Source: Ustilago trichophora
Taxonomy: Eukaryota > Basidiomycota > Ustilaginomycetes > Ustilaginales > Ustilaginaceae
Assembly (NCBI GenBank): GCA_900323505.1
Contig: OOIN01000020.1
Location: forward strand, 1-64,000
Direction: 5' to 3'
Length of the DNA: 64,000 nt
In this document: piece after piece, positions 9,291-19,670 of the stretch
Layout of the letters: every line of letters starts with the position of its first letter
Position numbering within the stretch: the first letter of the stretch is position 1
Made by a program: the position numbers and the translations under genes
The notes under the pieces: model-generated
The model's input: only the letters and a program-made list of their open reading frames with translations
What the model was told of the DNA's origin: nothing
Database searches by the model: none

Positions 9291-12200
9291 TCAGGCAGAG
9301 CTTGATTTCAGCCGCTTGATTCGAGGCTCTACACTCAGTCCAGCATCATCTTGGCCTGTTCCACGCATTCGTTTGCTCTGGCCTGTGGCGAAAATCCGAT
9401 TGGTCGGTCTTTGCAGTAAGGCCGGAGGATTGCGCATGGGTATTCCTTGGATGAGCGGGCATTTGCCCTCGGCTGCATCAAGTTGTTGGCTAGCCGCCAC
9501 CTTGTCGTCGTTGTTTACAAGATCGCAGACGTAATGAGCAAAGTCATGGTCAAATTGATTGGTACTGTAGGAGCTCAGACCAAATAGCGTCGGGGTCATG
9601 TTTTTGGCCAGCTCGTCCAATCGTTTCAGCACCGGATAGCTCTGCTCATCCAAGCCGCTGACATAAATGTTGTAGCGTACTCTGCGCGCAATGTTGGCAT
9701 CCGTGTTTGCCGGCTCAGCCGAGCTGAGCAACGAGTGAGCCTTTGTGATTGGTCCACGAAGGTCCAAAAACAACTCGAGACATGACGTGGTCCTGGTCAA
9801 GTCGACGATATCGTCCAGATCGGGGCCGAGTTGCTGTGGGAAGTCAGGCGCGTTGACGGTATTTTCGACCTGGATGGCTATGTAGGACAATCGCTCAATC
9901 GCAAAGGGCTCGTCGCCGATAGGCATCTCTGTTGACTCGTACACGGGAATTAGAAGGTCCCATCCCTTTTGGTTCGAGACGCCTCGTATGGCCGCATGTC
10001 GAACCCAAAAGTTGGCGAGCAGGCCGCGATCCAGGCTGGTGGCAGCATCCTTGCCGTGCTCACGTCCACCACTTGGCTTCTTGTTGTTGTCGGTGCTGTC
10101 TTTCTCCTTGGCTTCAACCTTTCTCTTCATCTTGACTTGGCGGCCAAGATCGCCGATTTGCTTGAAATTGATCCAGTGCTGGCTGCACCATGCGTCAAAG
10201 GCTACATCAGCCTCTGCATTGCTCTCGTCGGCATAGGTAAGCTTGCTACCGATGAGCACATCTAGCCAATCTTTGACGGTGACTAGGCCCATGGTACACT
10301 TGTACTTGGCCTCGTGGTCCTCGGCCTCGTCGTTCAATCCTACAGACTCGTAGTCATTCTTGTACTTGTCTCCAGCGGCAAAATCAGTCGCCATAGTGCA
10401 CAGGAGGTGAATGCCCTCCTCTCCTTTGAGTCCGACATTGAGCCCAATGGCATTCTGAGCACGGATTACCGTAGCGACGGCGAGAGACCACTTGGACGTG
10501 ATACGGTCAGCTTGATATCGGAAGGACCAAGCGGCTGCTACGCCGAGCGGAGGTTCGCTGTTGGTGTGCGATTCGACGACATCGGTTTGCGGATGAACCT
10601 TGGCGGCGATACGCAAATGATTGGAGATCTGTTCCTTTGCAAACCTTTGCCATTTGCTTTGCACCGCATTGCAAGATAGACCAAGCGGCACACGCTGCGA
10701 GGTGAGAGCCATGATGTTTTGAAAATCCCTGTCTCCGGCTGCCTTGTCATCGTCCCAGTCAAACAGATCGACGATTTTATCCAAGTCGGCGGAAGGCCAT
10801 TGCCATACAAAGTTGCTCTTGACAAGCTTGCTGATGATGTGGTGGCACTTGGGTATGCCATGCTCGTCGCGATAGAATTGCTTGTCGTTCCAGAGCGGCC
10901 TCCCCAGCTTGGGTATCAAAAGATTGAGTCGGCGGGCCGTGCAAGATCTGTTGGCAAAGTCGCTTTGGAGCTTGGCTGCCTCTTCGGGCGAGTGATGGAC
11001 ATCGAGAGGCATGGTGGTGAAGGGCGGTGCGATCTGATGTGTGCCCGTGCCAAATTGCAACCTTGAAGAAGAGAGGGCTTCGCTACCAGCCAACGGAGGT
11101 ATGTGACTCTTGATGTCGATCAAGAAGATCCAGGTACGTTGGGGCTGGCTGAAACTCCAGAGTCGCCGTAGGTGGGGGAGAATGGGCGAGATGGAACTAC
11201 ACTCATCTAGCGCGAGGAAGAAGATGGTACTGTTGTCGTCTGCTTGCGAGGGGGCGAGACGCTCGAGCTGGGAGAGTCTTGGTTTGACGAGACCCTGGGC
11301 TAGATCCTTGGCACTTTTTAGCTGTTGAGCCTCAGGCAAGAGTCGATCGGCCTCTTCTTTGACGGCTTTGAGAAAATTGTCGCGCGTATCTGGGCTTCGG
11401 AGCTCGTCGACAAACAACTTGAGATCTTTGGGAAGTTGGTCGTAGAGAGAAAGATCCGGCGCAGGCGTGGTGGAGTGAGGAGATTCGTCGGCGTCGATGC
11501 GGATCAAGTCGTGAGAAAAGAGGGCAGACGTGCGACACATGCCATCGGCTTTGAGCTTGAGTTGACCGACAAAAGTGGATTTGCGATGGAGCGAGGCCGA
11601 AAGTGCAAACACAATCGAGTTCCAACACATGCCGGGCGTAGCATGCTTGGATTGAGGATGCTGCTCGTGGTGATGCCATTCGAAGCAGCCGGAGAGACGC
11701 ATGAGCTTTGTCAACTTGTCGGTAAGGACATGGCAATATGCAGCCAAGAAGCAGCCAAGGGTGACGCAAGCGCAGAGATCCGCAGTAGCTACGAGCTCGT
11801 CGTTGTTCTTACGATCGACGTTGTTGATGACATCGGCGAAAGCTGTGGAGCAGGCGGAGAGGAGTCCGTAAATCTTCTCGTCTTGCGGTGGAAACGAGGT
11901 GACGGAGCTTGCTGCTTTGTCGTCTGCTCGCAAACAGACGAGGAGACCAGCTTGTTGAGCACTAAGATGGACACAGAGTTTGGTCTTGCCAAATCCGGAC
12001 GACTGAAGGATGGAGACCACTTTGGCGTAGTAAGGACGTGATGAGATACCTGCTGCAGAGTCTGAAGGGGGTGTAGGGTTGAACGAGTGTCTGGATAGGA
12101 CGTTGAGATGCCGTAGCAAATTGTGCAGCGCTGGCCCACGAAAGTCGGTGGAAAAAGCTTGTACAAGTCGCTGCCTGGTTTCTCGTGTTTCAAGTGGTGG

Positions 12201-12728
12201 CGCCGACTTTGATGAAGAACGCAGCATGATTCAAAGGACGACGTCAAGGCAGTCTTGCGTGCTTGGTGGTTGAGCAGAAGCATCGCTGTTGGATTTATCC
12301 GACGTCCGGGTTTGAATCCATTCGACTAGTCGAGCATAGACAATGTCGATGGGTTGAGGCTGATTACATCGATATTGTCGCTTTCCAATGCGATGCATGA
12401 GCTGATCCCTAACGTCGCGGGGCAAGTGTTGGCTGTTGTCATCCAGCTTACGGCGGACGAGTGGAAAGAAGGAATCATGCTGATCGCAAAGTATGGTGAG
12501 TTCGCTTCGAATTCGTTGGGTGCGCCTGGTTGTTTGAGGCATCACGAGTTTGCAGATTTCTTGGAGGGCATCGGGGTACGCGTTGGGATCCTTGGCCAAT
12601 TCCAAGAGGAGATCCGAGAGAAACTTTGAGTAGAGCTCGTTTTTGGCGTCCAAAGAAATGACTTCTGAATCGCCTGCAGATGTGGATTGGGATGCAGAAG
12701 ACGAGCTGATCGGCGACGAGGGAGACAT
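9291..12728 (-). pseudogene. P-loop NTPase plus PD-(D/E)xK-like protein, Crinkler-type (CR) family, copy 2 (interrupted)
   Basis: This is a tandem paralogue of the gene at 5138-8821. The N-terminal part starts at 12728 (MSPSS...) and runs to an in-frame TGA at 12233-12231. One codon later an ATG at 12227 opens the remaining 978 codons in the same frame, so the two halves differ only by the stop. I found no consensus intron that removes it, and the following bases (ATC) are not the CTA context of known fungal read-through. The downstream part keeps the P-loop SSGFGKT (Lys81 counted from 12227) and Walker B-like FFLALDEC (near 339), but the nuclease strand reads YIAIQVEN: the lysine is Glu788 (codon 9866-9864). 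The tail RIKRLK looks like a nuclear localisation signal. It may be a decaying copy, or a shorter protein starting at 12227 may be made; the missing lysine predicts no nuclease activity either way. Confidence 0.65.
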
Positions 12729-13525
12729 CTCAGTCGTGTGTACTTGGTATGATACCCACTCCACTGTAAGCCATTAGCTGTTGGACGAAATAACGACGAT
12801 GGTGGTGGTGGTGGTGGCAGTGGTGGGTGATGATCGTGACAAGAAAGGGGAGGATGGCTGAGCAGCTGAATGAATATGTGTAGCAGCTGAGATGCGTGCT
12901 TGCATGCCATTTCAAGGTCCGAGACCCGAGATTTCTCAACAGCATGCCCTAGGAGCGCAAGAAGGTGGATCGCCACGCCGTAAAAGTCAGATGTCGGGTC
13001 GGCGATATGTGGTCCATTTTTGCAGATTTTGACACGGAACAGCCTACGAGGTAGGGCGATCTGTTGCTCTACGAGTCACGCGTGCCTTGTGTCTGCCCTG
13101 CTGCTCCTTCTCTGCAAACATGCTGGAAAACGCCCCCCCAACTGCCTCTTTGGGAAGGTCTGACTGTACCCATAAATCCTGGCATCATTGACAAACGATT
13201 AGTACCGGCCCGGGCTTATATGGGGCCCAAGCGGCCTCCAAAACACGTGTCGCAAACTTCCACAATTGGTTCCGATCTCACGTGTGCCTGTAGTTGACTC
13301 CGCTGCTTGCTACTTGCTGGTCGGGAGACACGAGTCAGACTGGCTCAAACAACAAATCAAGTGAGATGAAAATCAAGTGAGATGAGAATGCTTTGAATAT
13401 GAGAGAATGGTGTACAAGGACAGAGGAACGATGCTGAAAACAAAAGGCGTGCGTAACGATTGTTCGAGGAACAAGCCTCTCGAACGGGCCGTACAGATGA
13501 GTTGATGCGGTGAGGGCCGCGAAGC
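12729..13525. other. Spacer between the subtelomeric block and core genes
   Basis: The leader of the interrupted NTPase copy lies here, with a GGT/CCA repeat at 12801-12826. Beyond that I see no gene. The 3' flank of SPB1 begins at 13525. This is the boundary between accessory and conserved chromosome. Confidence 0.5.
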
Positions 13526-16309
13526 TTAGTTGCGGGGGCCATAGCCCTTGGGCACCCTGGGCTTGGAGTTAGAGGAGCCCAGCTTCTTGCCGTCGCGCTT
13601 TGCCTTCCTCTTGAAGGCACGGAGCTCCTTCTTCATACGAGGATCCACCATCTTGTATCGACCTTTAGTACCCTTTGGTCGGCCCTTGAGACCACGGTTG
13701 ACACCCTTGGCCACGACAAGCTGCACCTCCTTCTTCTTCTGTCCACCTTTGACCGACTTTGCCAGCAACTTGTTGATGGTAGATGACTTTTCCTTTTCGG
13801 AAATGTCCTCGTTCTCGTTGATGGTCTCTGCCTTCTGTTGTGCCTTTTCGAGACGACGGAGCGTGCGCATCTTCTTTCGCGCCTTGGCTTCGGCGACCTT
13901 CTTGATCGGGCGGGCATCGAGGGCTCGTTGACGTTCGCGTAGCGCTTGCACGGCCTCTTTGGTAATAGGGATGTTGGCCTTGTAGTGCTTCTGCTCGTCG
14001 TCGAGGAACCAAGTCGGAAGACCATCCTTGTCGACGAAGTTGTGCTTGGAGAAGCCCTGATCCATGAGGTCTTCCTTGGTGATTTGTCGGTTCACAAGCG
14101 CTTGGGCCAGTGCGACGGCCTCAGCCGTGGCCAAGCCGTGATCCTTGATGCGCTTCTGCTTGCCAGCTTCTTCGTCTTCACCGTCGAGGTCCCACTCTTC
14201 ATCGGGGATGGCGTCATCCTCCTGATCTTGTGGGACGACTTCAAAGTCGTCTTCTTCCTCTTCGCTGCCAGAGGCGGAGACCTCATCCTCGTCATGGTCA
14301 GCCTCTTCGTCGTCACTGGCCTCTTCCCAGGCTTCTTCGTCATCGTCCGCATCCTCGTGCTGCTCTTCATCTTCAGCTTGTGCGTCAAGCTTGAGATCCT
14401 TGAAGATAGGATTGTCGAACCAGATGGATGCTTCGCGGCTCTGCTGAGCTGTGACGGCGGCGTCGCTAACGAGACTGTTGACGAGCGAGCGCTTGGATGG
14501 CTTGGTGAATGCGACAGCATCAACGTCATCCATGGCAGCAGAGGCAGCAGGGGCGACGTCTCGCTTCCTCTTCTTAGATTGCTGGACAGCCTGGCGCTCG
14601 AGACGTTCGTCCTCCTCATCCTCCTCGTCATCAGTGTCAAAGGTCTCCTCTTGTTCCTTACGTCTCTGAACGACATGGTAGCCTCCCTCGCTTTCGTCGC
14701 TCATGTTGGCTTCGTCCTCATCTTGGTCCTCCTCGTCATCGTCCTTGATGCCGTGCCATGTGTCGTTCTTGGCATCTTTGAGTCGAGCCTCTTTTGCGCG
14801 GAACTTTGCATCACGCTCGGATTGCTTCTGCTTGAATTCGTCGTAAAGAGCATCCATCTCTGCATCCAGCTGTCTCGCGCGTGCTTCGGGGTCGTCATCG
14901 TCCGTGCCGTGTGAGCTGACAATGGTTTCACTCTCGTCGTCGCTGAGATCTGCCTGCTGCATGATCGCCTTCTTTGAGACCCTTTCTCCCGAGCCGATCT
15001 CGAAGATATCGCCATTGCCGGATCCGAGCTGATCGTCCATGACGTCCATGCCGATATCCATGGGGGTGGTCATTTGAAGCTGCATCTTGAGGATCTTCTT
15101 CTGGCGCATCTCATTCTTGCGGCGCCTCTCCTTGCGTGCCTTTCTGGCTGCCTCCTCGTTGAGCCGTGCGAGCTCGTCATCAATCTGATCATCCTCGTCC
15201 ATTTCTTCGACTTCGACAGTCTCGGTCTGCTCTGCGAGATCCTTCTGCTTGGACTTGGGGACGTCGAGGCCGAGAGCCAGACGGACTTCCTTGCGCCAGT
15301 TCATGAGGTTGCGGAAATCCTTCTTGCCGAGAACTTTGAGATCGCTGCAGTTCTCGCGCATCTCTGCGGTGGTGTCGGGCAGATCGAGGAGCTTTTTACT
15401 TTCTTGCGACTTGAAAGAGATCTCGTTGTAGGAACCGAGCATGCCAATGACATCTTGACCCTTGATGAAGTCGATAGCGTCGAGAGAGTGGAAAAGGGTA
15501 TAATCTCCATCGGCGTAACCTTCACGATTCCTGCGAATCTTCTTGGGCTCGAAAACATTTGCGTGTGCGTTACCGGCGGAAGTACCTTTGAGACTGAGGG
15601 GCACGCCGGCCTCCTGGTCTGCGTCGGCGAGAGTGGCGGGATCGAGCTCCTTGAAAACGTGCCGAGGGTCTAGGAATTTTGGGTCGATTCTGGCGGGGGC
15701 CTTGTAGCCCTGGCATACGACGAAAATCTCTGCGGAAACATTACGCGAAGAAGATGGTTTAGTGGCCTCGACCTTCTTGAAGAGCTGGTTGAAGACCCAC
15801 AAAAGGTTGTTGTAATCTTTGGAACGGAAAACCTTTGTAACGAAAGTGCCGCCGGCGTTGAGAAACTCGACGGCGAGACGGAGCGACTGAAGAGTGAGTT
15901 CGGACTGAGCATAAGCGTCTTGAACCCAAGCGGTACCAACGTTGGGCGCACCGTCGTGAATCACAATGTCGGCCTTCCAGTCTTTGAGGATCTGACGAAG
16001 TTGATCTCTGCACTTGTACGAGTTGATGTCCTCGGCAAAGGTGATGGTTCTTGGGATGGGTTTGATAGGGACGAGATCGACACCGACGATGAGCGAGTTG
16101 GCGGGCATATACTTGGAAGCGACTTGGAGCCAACCACCTGGAGCGGCACAGAGATCGATGCAACATCTTGCCTTTTCGAGAAAGTTGTACTTTTTGTTGA
16201 GCTGGACCAGCTTGAAGGCGGCACGGGAACGGTAGCCTTGTTCCTTTGCGAGCCAGTAGAACTTGTCGAGACGACCCTTGGCCGTCTTCTTCTCCTGCTT
16301 CTTACCCAT
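13526..16309 (-). CDS. SPB1: 27S pre-rRNA 2'-O-ribose methyltransferase Spb1
   Basis: The product is 927 aa from the ATG at 16309 (MGKKQEKKTAKGRLDKFYWL), the conserved Spb1 start; the open frame extends further upstream but that part is leader. Spb1 methylates 25S rRNA (yeast G2922) in the nucleolus during 60S assembly. The N-terminal FtsJ/RrmJ domain (about residues 20-210) shows the start KEQGYRSRAAFKL, the SAM site DLCAAPGGW, VIHDGAPNVG and the catalytic-Lys segment FVTKVFRSKDY. A DUF3381-type middle, long Asp/Glu-rich stretches and the basic Spb1_C domain ending in KGYGPRN follow. Length and order fit the family (yeast 841 aa). It is divergent with eIF3b across about 800 bp. Confidence 0.96.
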   Translation of the reverse strand: MGKKQEKKTAKGRLDKFYWLAKEQGYRSRAAFKLVQLNKKYNFLEKARCCIDLCAAPGGWLQVASKYMPANSLIVGVDLVPIKPIPRTITFAEDINSYKCRDQLRQILKDWKADIVIHDGAPNVGTAWVQDAYAQSELTLQSLRLAVEFLNAGGTFVTKVFRSKDYNNLLWVFNQLFKKVEATKPSSSRNVSAEIFVVCQGYKAPARIDPKFLDPRHVFKELDPATLADADQEAGVPLSLKGTSAGNAHANVFEPKKIRRNREGYADGDYTLFHSLDAIDFIKGQDVIGMLGSYNEISFKSQESKKLLDLPDTTAEMRENCSDLKVLGKKDFRNLMNWRKEVRLALGLDVPKSKQKDLAEQTETVEVEEMDEDDQIDDELARLNEEAARKARKERRRKNEMRQKKILKMQLQMTTPMDIGMDVMDDQLGSGNGDIFEIGSGERVSKKAIMQQADLSDDESETIVSSHGTDDDDPEARARQLDAEMDALYDEFKQKQSERDAKFRAKEARLKDAKNDTWHGIKDDDEEDQDEDEANMSDESEGGYHVVQRRKEQEETFDTDDEEDEEDERLERQAVQQSKKRKRDVAPAASAAMDDVDAVAFTKPSKRSLVNSLVSDAAVTAQQSREASIWFDNPIFKDLKLDAQAEDEEQHEDADDDEEAWEEASDDEEADHDEDEVSASGSEEEEDDFEVVPQDQEDDAIPDEEWDLDGEDEEAGKQKRIKDHGLATAEAVALAQALVNRQITKEDLMDQGFSKHNFVDKDGLPTWFLDDEQKHYKANIPITKEAVQALRERQRALDARPIKKVAEAKARKKMRTLRRLEKAQQKAETINENEDISEKEKSSTINKLLAKSVKGGQKKKEVQLVVAKGVNRGLKGRPKGTKGRYKMVDPRMKKELRAFKRKAKRDGKKLGSSNSKPRVPKGYGPRN

Positions 16310-17117
16310 CTTGAAACGGATGGCGATGTGGAAGAAGACAGTGGTATGAAGGTGTATGGAGATGGTGGATGGTCTTGAACCGGTGCCACCTACCACAGTG
16401 GAAGGCCAAAGCTCACCAAACAAAATCCTCAAAGAAAAAGACGAGAAGCTCGCCGGATGAGGTGTGAAATTTCGAAATTTTTTGGAGAAAGGACCCTGGA
16501 TGGCGATTTCAGTCGCACGAGTGGCCAGACTGCGGTGTTGCTTCCTTCCGACACTCTCGCCGCGCTGCGAGAATTGGCCAGAGAGTTGGCGCTTAAATTG
16601 AATTGAATTGAATCGCGTTCGAGTTGAATTGTTTCTTCTTGAGCAGGGCACGAATTGTATTCAACCACGAGAAGAAAAGGATGGGAAGCATTTCAATTTT
16701 GAAAGCACAAGGCAAACTGTGAGAAGAAAAAAAAATGCCGCCGCTTCCGCCCAGTCGAGGACACGCAGCTAGCTAGGCCAGAGACAGGCAGCCAAGCGCG
16801 ACTCTGTCCAAGGCCTTTGGGCAGTGGTTTCAAGCTGATTGTCGTTACCAACAGCTGCGACACACTCATGCTCTTTGGCTTTTTCCTCTCCCTTCTCTAC
16901 CCATCGCACTTATCTGTCACCCCATTCCAACCTGAAAATCAAAAAGGTCGTATAGACCCACTCTTCACCTTCAGATCGGCCGGCGCTTTCGTAACGCCTT
17001 CGCCGACAACTCGCAGCTCGGGTCGCAACGCTCACCTTTCTTCCAACTGCCGTTCAGGTGTCTTTGCATCAGTCGCTTTCCCGCAGATATCGAACCGCGT
17101 TTCACAGCTTGTCCACC
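16310..17117. promoter_or_regulatory. Divergent promoter region of SPB1 and eIF3b
   Basis: These 808 bp separate two head-to-head housekeeping genes and must hold both leaders and core promoters. Repeated AATTGAATTGAATTGAAT-type bases near 16595-16630 and an A-run near 16727 are visible. I recognise no specific factor site. Confidence 0.6.
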
Positions 17118-19355
17118 ATGCCTAGCGTCGACGACATCACAAACGGCGTCGATGAGCTCGACTTTATCGACGATGCCGACATCGACTTTTCCGACATTGA
17201 ACAAAAGTACTCGGTCAAGTTTGACGAGGGTCTCGACGATGTCATCGTCATTGAAGGCGTTCCCGTCATCACCGAGTCTCGTCAGCAGAAGCTCTTTGAA
17301 ACCATTCAGAAGCGTTTCAAGACACAGGCTGGCATCGACATCGCCGTAGAGGGTATGCACATTCCTTACGCCGACAATGGCGAGTCCAAAGGCTACCTCT
17401 TTGTCGAGATGGCTTCCGCTGAGGACGCCGCCCAGGCTATTCGCCAGATGGATGGCTACGCCTTCGACAAGAAGCACCGTTTCTCCGTCCACCGCTTCAC
17501 CGACGTTGAAAAATTCGCCAGTCTCTCGGAGAACTATGTTGAACCCGTCGAGGAGGAGTTCAAGCCTCGTGAGCACCTCCGCTCCTGGCTCGCAGACTCC
17601 AACGGCCGTGACCAGCTCGTCATTTGCCGTGGTGACGACGTCGAGATCGCATGGCACAACCGTTCCTCCGATCCCCAAGTCGAACACAGCCGTCCTCGAT
17701 GGACAGAAAGCTACGTTCAGTGGTCCCCTCTTGGTACCTTCCTCACCACCTTCCACCGCCAAGGTATCCAGATCTGGGGTGGCCCCTCATGTGAGCGCTT
17801 CATGCGTTTCCCTCACCCCGGTGCCCGCCTCGTAGACTTTTCCCCCAGCGAAAAGTTCATGGTCACCTGGTCGCACGAGCCCATTCAGGTTCCTGACAAC
17901 GCTCCCATCGGTCCCCAGTTCTTCGGCCCTGAAGATGAGGGCAACCGCATCGCCGTCTGGGAGGTCCGAACCGGTCACCTCTTGCGAACCTTTCCCGTCC
18001 CTCAGGATGAGAACGGACAGCCCGGTCAACTCAAGGGCTTCTCTTGGCCCTTCCTCAAGTGGAGCCCCGATGACAAGTACTGCGCTCGTCTTAACCCTGG
18101 CCAGGCCATCAGTGTCTACGAGACCCCCTCCATGGGTCTGCTCGAGAAAAAGTCGATCAAGATTGAAGGCGTCGTCGATTTCGAATGGTGCCCCATGGGC
18201 GACAAGGATCGCGAGGCTGCCGAGGCCGGCAAACCCAACAAGAAGGCCAGGGACAACATGATTGTCTACTGGCAGCCCGAGGTGGCCAACCAGCCCGCAC
18301 GTGTCACTGTCATGGCTGTGCCCTCGAGAACCATCCTCCGCTCCAAGAACCTCTTCAACGTCTCGGATTGCAAGCTTCACTGGCACCCGCAGGCTGACTA
18401 CCTTTGCGTCAAGGTTGACCGCCACACCAAGACCAAAAAGTCAATGTTCTGCAACCTCGAAATCTTCCGCATGCGAGAGAAGGAATTCCCCGTCGAGGTG
18501 GTCGAGCTCAAGGACCCCGTCACTGCTTTTGCATGGGAGCCTTATGGAACTCACTTTGCCCTCATCTCGAGCAACGATCCTCAGCTCGGCACACCGGCGC
18601 CAGGCATCACGATCAAGACGCAGCTCAACTTCTTCCACCTTCACCCCAAGGGCGACTTCCGTCTGCTCAAGGCGCTGGACAACAAGACGGTCAACACTCT
18701 CTTCTGGTCGCCACGCGGTCGTCACATTGTCGTTGCCACGCTCGGCAGCTCGCAAAAGTTCGACCTGGAATGGTACGATGTTGACTTTATGCACGAGGTG
18801 CGACAAGGCAACCCTTCGGCCGACCCCGCCGACGATGTCAAGCTGATCGGCACTGGTGAGCACTACGGCATCACTGATCTCGAGTGGGACCCATCCGGAC
18901 GTTACGTTACTACTTCGGCGTCGGTGTGGCGCCACTCGCTCGAGAATGGTTTCGCCATTTGGGACTTCAAGGGCCAGGAGCTGCAAAAGCACATCCAGGA
19001 CCGCTTCAAGCAGATTCTGTGGCGTCCTCGACCACGCACATTGCTCTCCAAGGAGGATCAGAAGAAGGTGCGAAAGAACTTGCGAGAATACTCGAAGCAG
19101 TTCGAGGAGGAGGATGCCGCCGAGGAGTCGAACCTCGCTTCGGCCGAACGCGAGCTGTATCAGCGCATTCTCGAGGAATGGAAGGCATGGCGCGGACGAG
19201 CACGCCGCGACCTCGAGCAGCTGCGCGAGGATCTCGGACGCGAGGCTGTTGGCCAGAGCGTGGACCACGCCAAGAAGCTTGCCGAAGAGGCCACCGAGGA
19301 GGTGCAAGAGTGGATGGAGGAGGTCATCGAGGAGACCGAAGAGGTGCTCAACTAA
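17118..19355 (+). CDS. PRT1: Translation initiation factor eIF3 subunit b (Prt1)
   Basis: The product is 745 aa and starts at the ATG at 17118 (MPSVDDITNGVDELDF); the frame is open upstream but the family start is here. It is the scaffold subunit of eIF3 in the 43S pre-initiation complex. An RRM covers about residues 40-125 (DVIVIEGVPV, then GYLFVEMASAEDAAQAIRQM). A WD40/eIF2A-type propeller follows, with VQWSPLGTFLTTFHRQGI, FLKWSPDDKYCARL and ITDLEWDPSGRYVTT. The C-terminus is a charged helix rich in Glu (LREDLGREAV, WMEEVIEETEE), as expected for eIF3g/i binding. Length matches other fungi. No introns. Confidence 0.97.
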   Translation: MPSVDDITNGVDELDFIDDADIDFSDIEQKYSVKFDEGLDDVIVIEGVPVITESRQQKLFETIQKRFKTQAGIDIAVEGMHIPYADNGESKGYLFVEMASAEDAAQAIRQMDGYAFDKKHRFSVHRFTDVEKFASLSENYVEPVEEEFKPREHLRSWLADSNGRDQLVICRGDDVEIAWHNRSSDPQVEHSRPRWTESYVQWSPLGTFLTTFHRQGIQIWGGPSCERFMRFPHPGARLVDFSPSEKFMVTWSHEPIQVPDNAPIGPQFFGPEDEGNRIAVWEVRTGHLLRTFPVPQDENGQPGQLKGFSWPFLKWSPDDKYCARLNPGQAISVYETPSMGLLEKKSIKIEGVVDFEWCPMGDKDREAAEAGKPNKKARDNMIVYWQPEVANQPARVTVMAVPSRTILRSKNLFNVSDCKLHWHPQADYLCVKVDRHTKTKKSMFCNLEIFRMREKEFPVEVVELKDPVTAFAWEPYGTHFALISSNDPQLGTPAPGITIKTQLNFFHLHPKGDFRLLKALDNKTVNTLFWSPRGRHIVVATLGSSQKFDLEWYDVDFMHEVRQGNPSADPADDVKLIGTGEHYGITDLEWDPSGRYVTTSASVWRHSLENGFAIWDFKGQELQKHIQDRFKQILWRPRPRTLLSKEDQKKVRKNLREYSKQFEEEDAAEESNLASAERELYQRILEEWKAWRGRARRDLEQLREDLGREAVGQSVDHAKKLAEEATEEVQEWMEEVIEETEEVLN

Positions 19356-19670
19356 GCGTCTCGTCCTCGCACCTGCTTGTCCCTCTTGGCTCTCAATTGT
19401 TCCTCATTTTGTACAAGGTGCAACGTCAATGTTGAATGTGTAGTTACATGGCTGTTTGACTGATCCAGGGTCAATCTGTATACATTACTCTCTGCCGTCC
19501 GTTTGTTTGGGATTCCTGCCTGACCAGGGCATGCGCTTATTCCGTGCCTTTGGACTTGGTCTGATCAAATTGAGTCTAGCGTGATTCGGAGATGTTGAGC
19601 ATCTTGTACAAGTAAGTCCTGGTAAGATGCGATGTAAAAAAGGTTGATTCTAATTAGGTTACCTGTGACT
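19356..19670. other. 3' intergenic region between eIF3b and the SDH6-like gene
   Basis: These 315 bp lie between convergent gene ends. They hold 3' untranslated sequence of both genes; nothing else is seen. Confidence 0.5.

Noticed and set aside
12165..12236. An intron hiding the TGA in copy 2 (GTCGTC ... ACCAG, 68 nt)
   Set aside because: The donor is not a consensus site and the length would shift the frame.
16310..16651. N-terminal extension of SPB1 from the upstream ATG at 16651
   Set aside because: Spb1 proteins start at MGKKQ; the extension has a leader-like composition and no family match.
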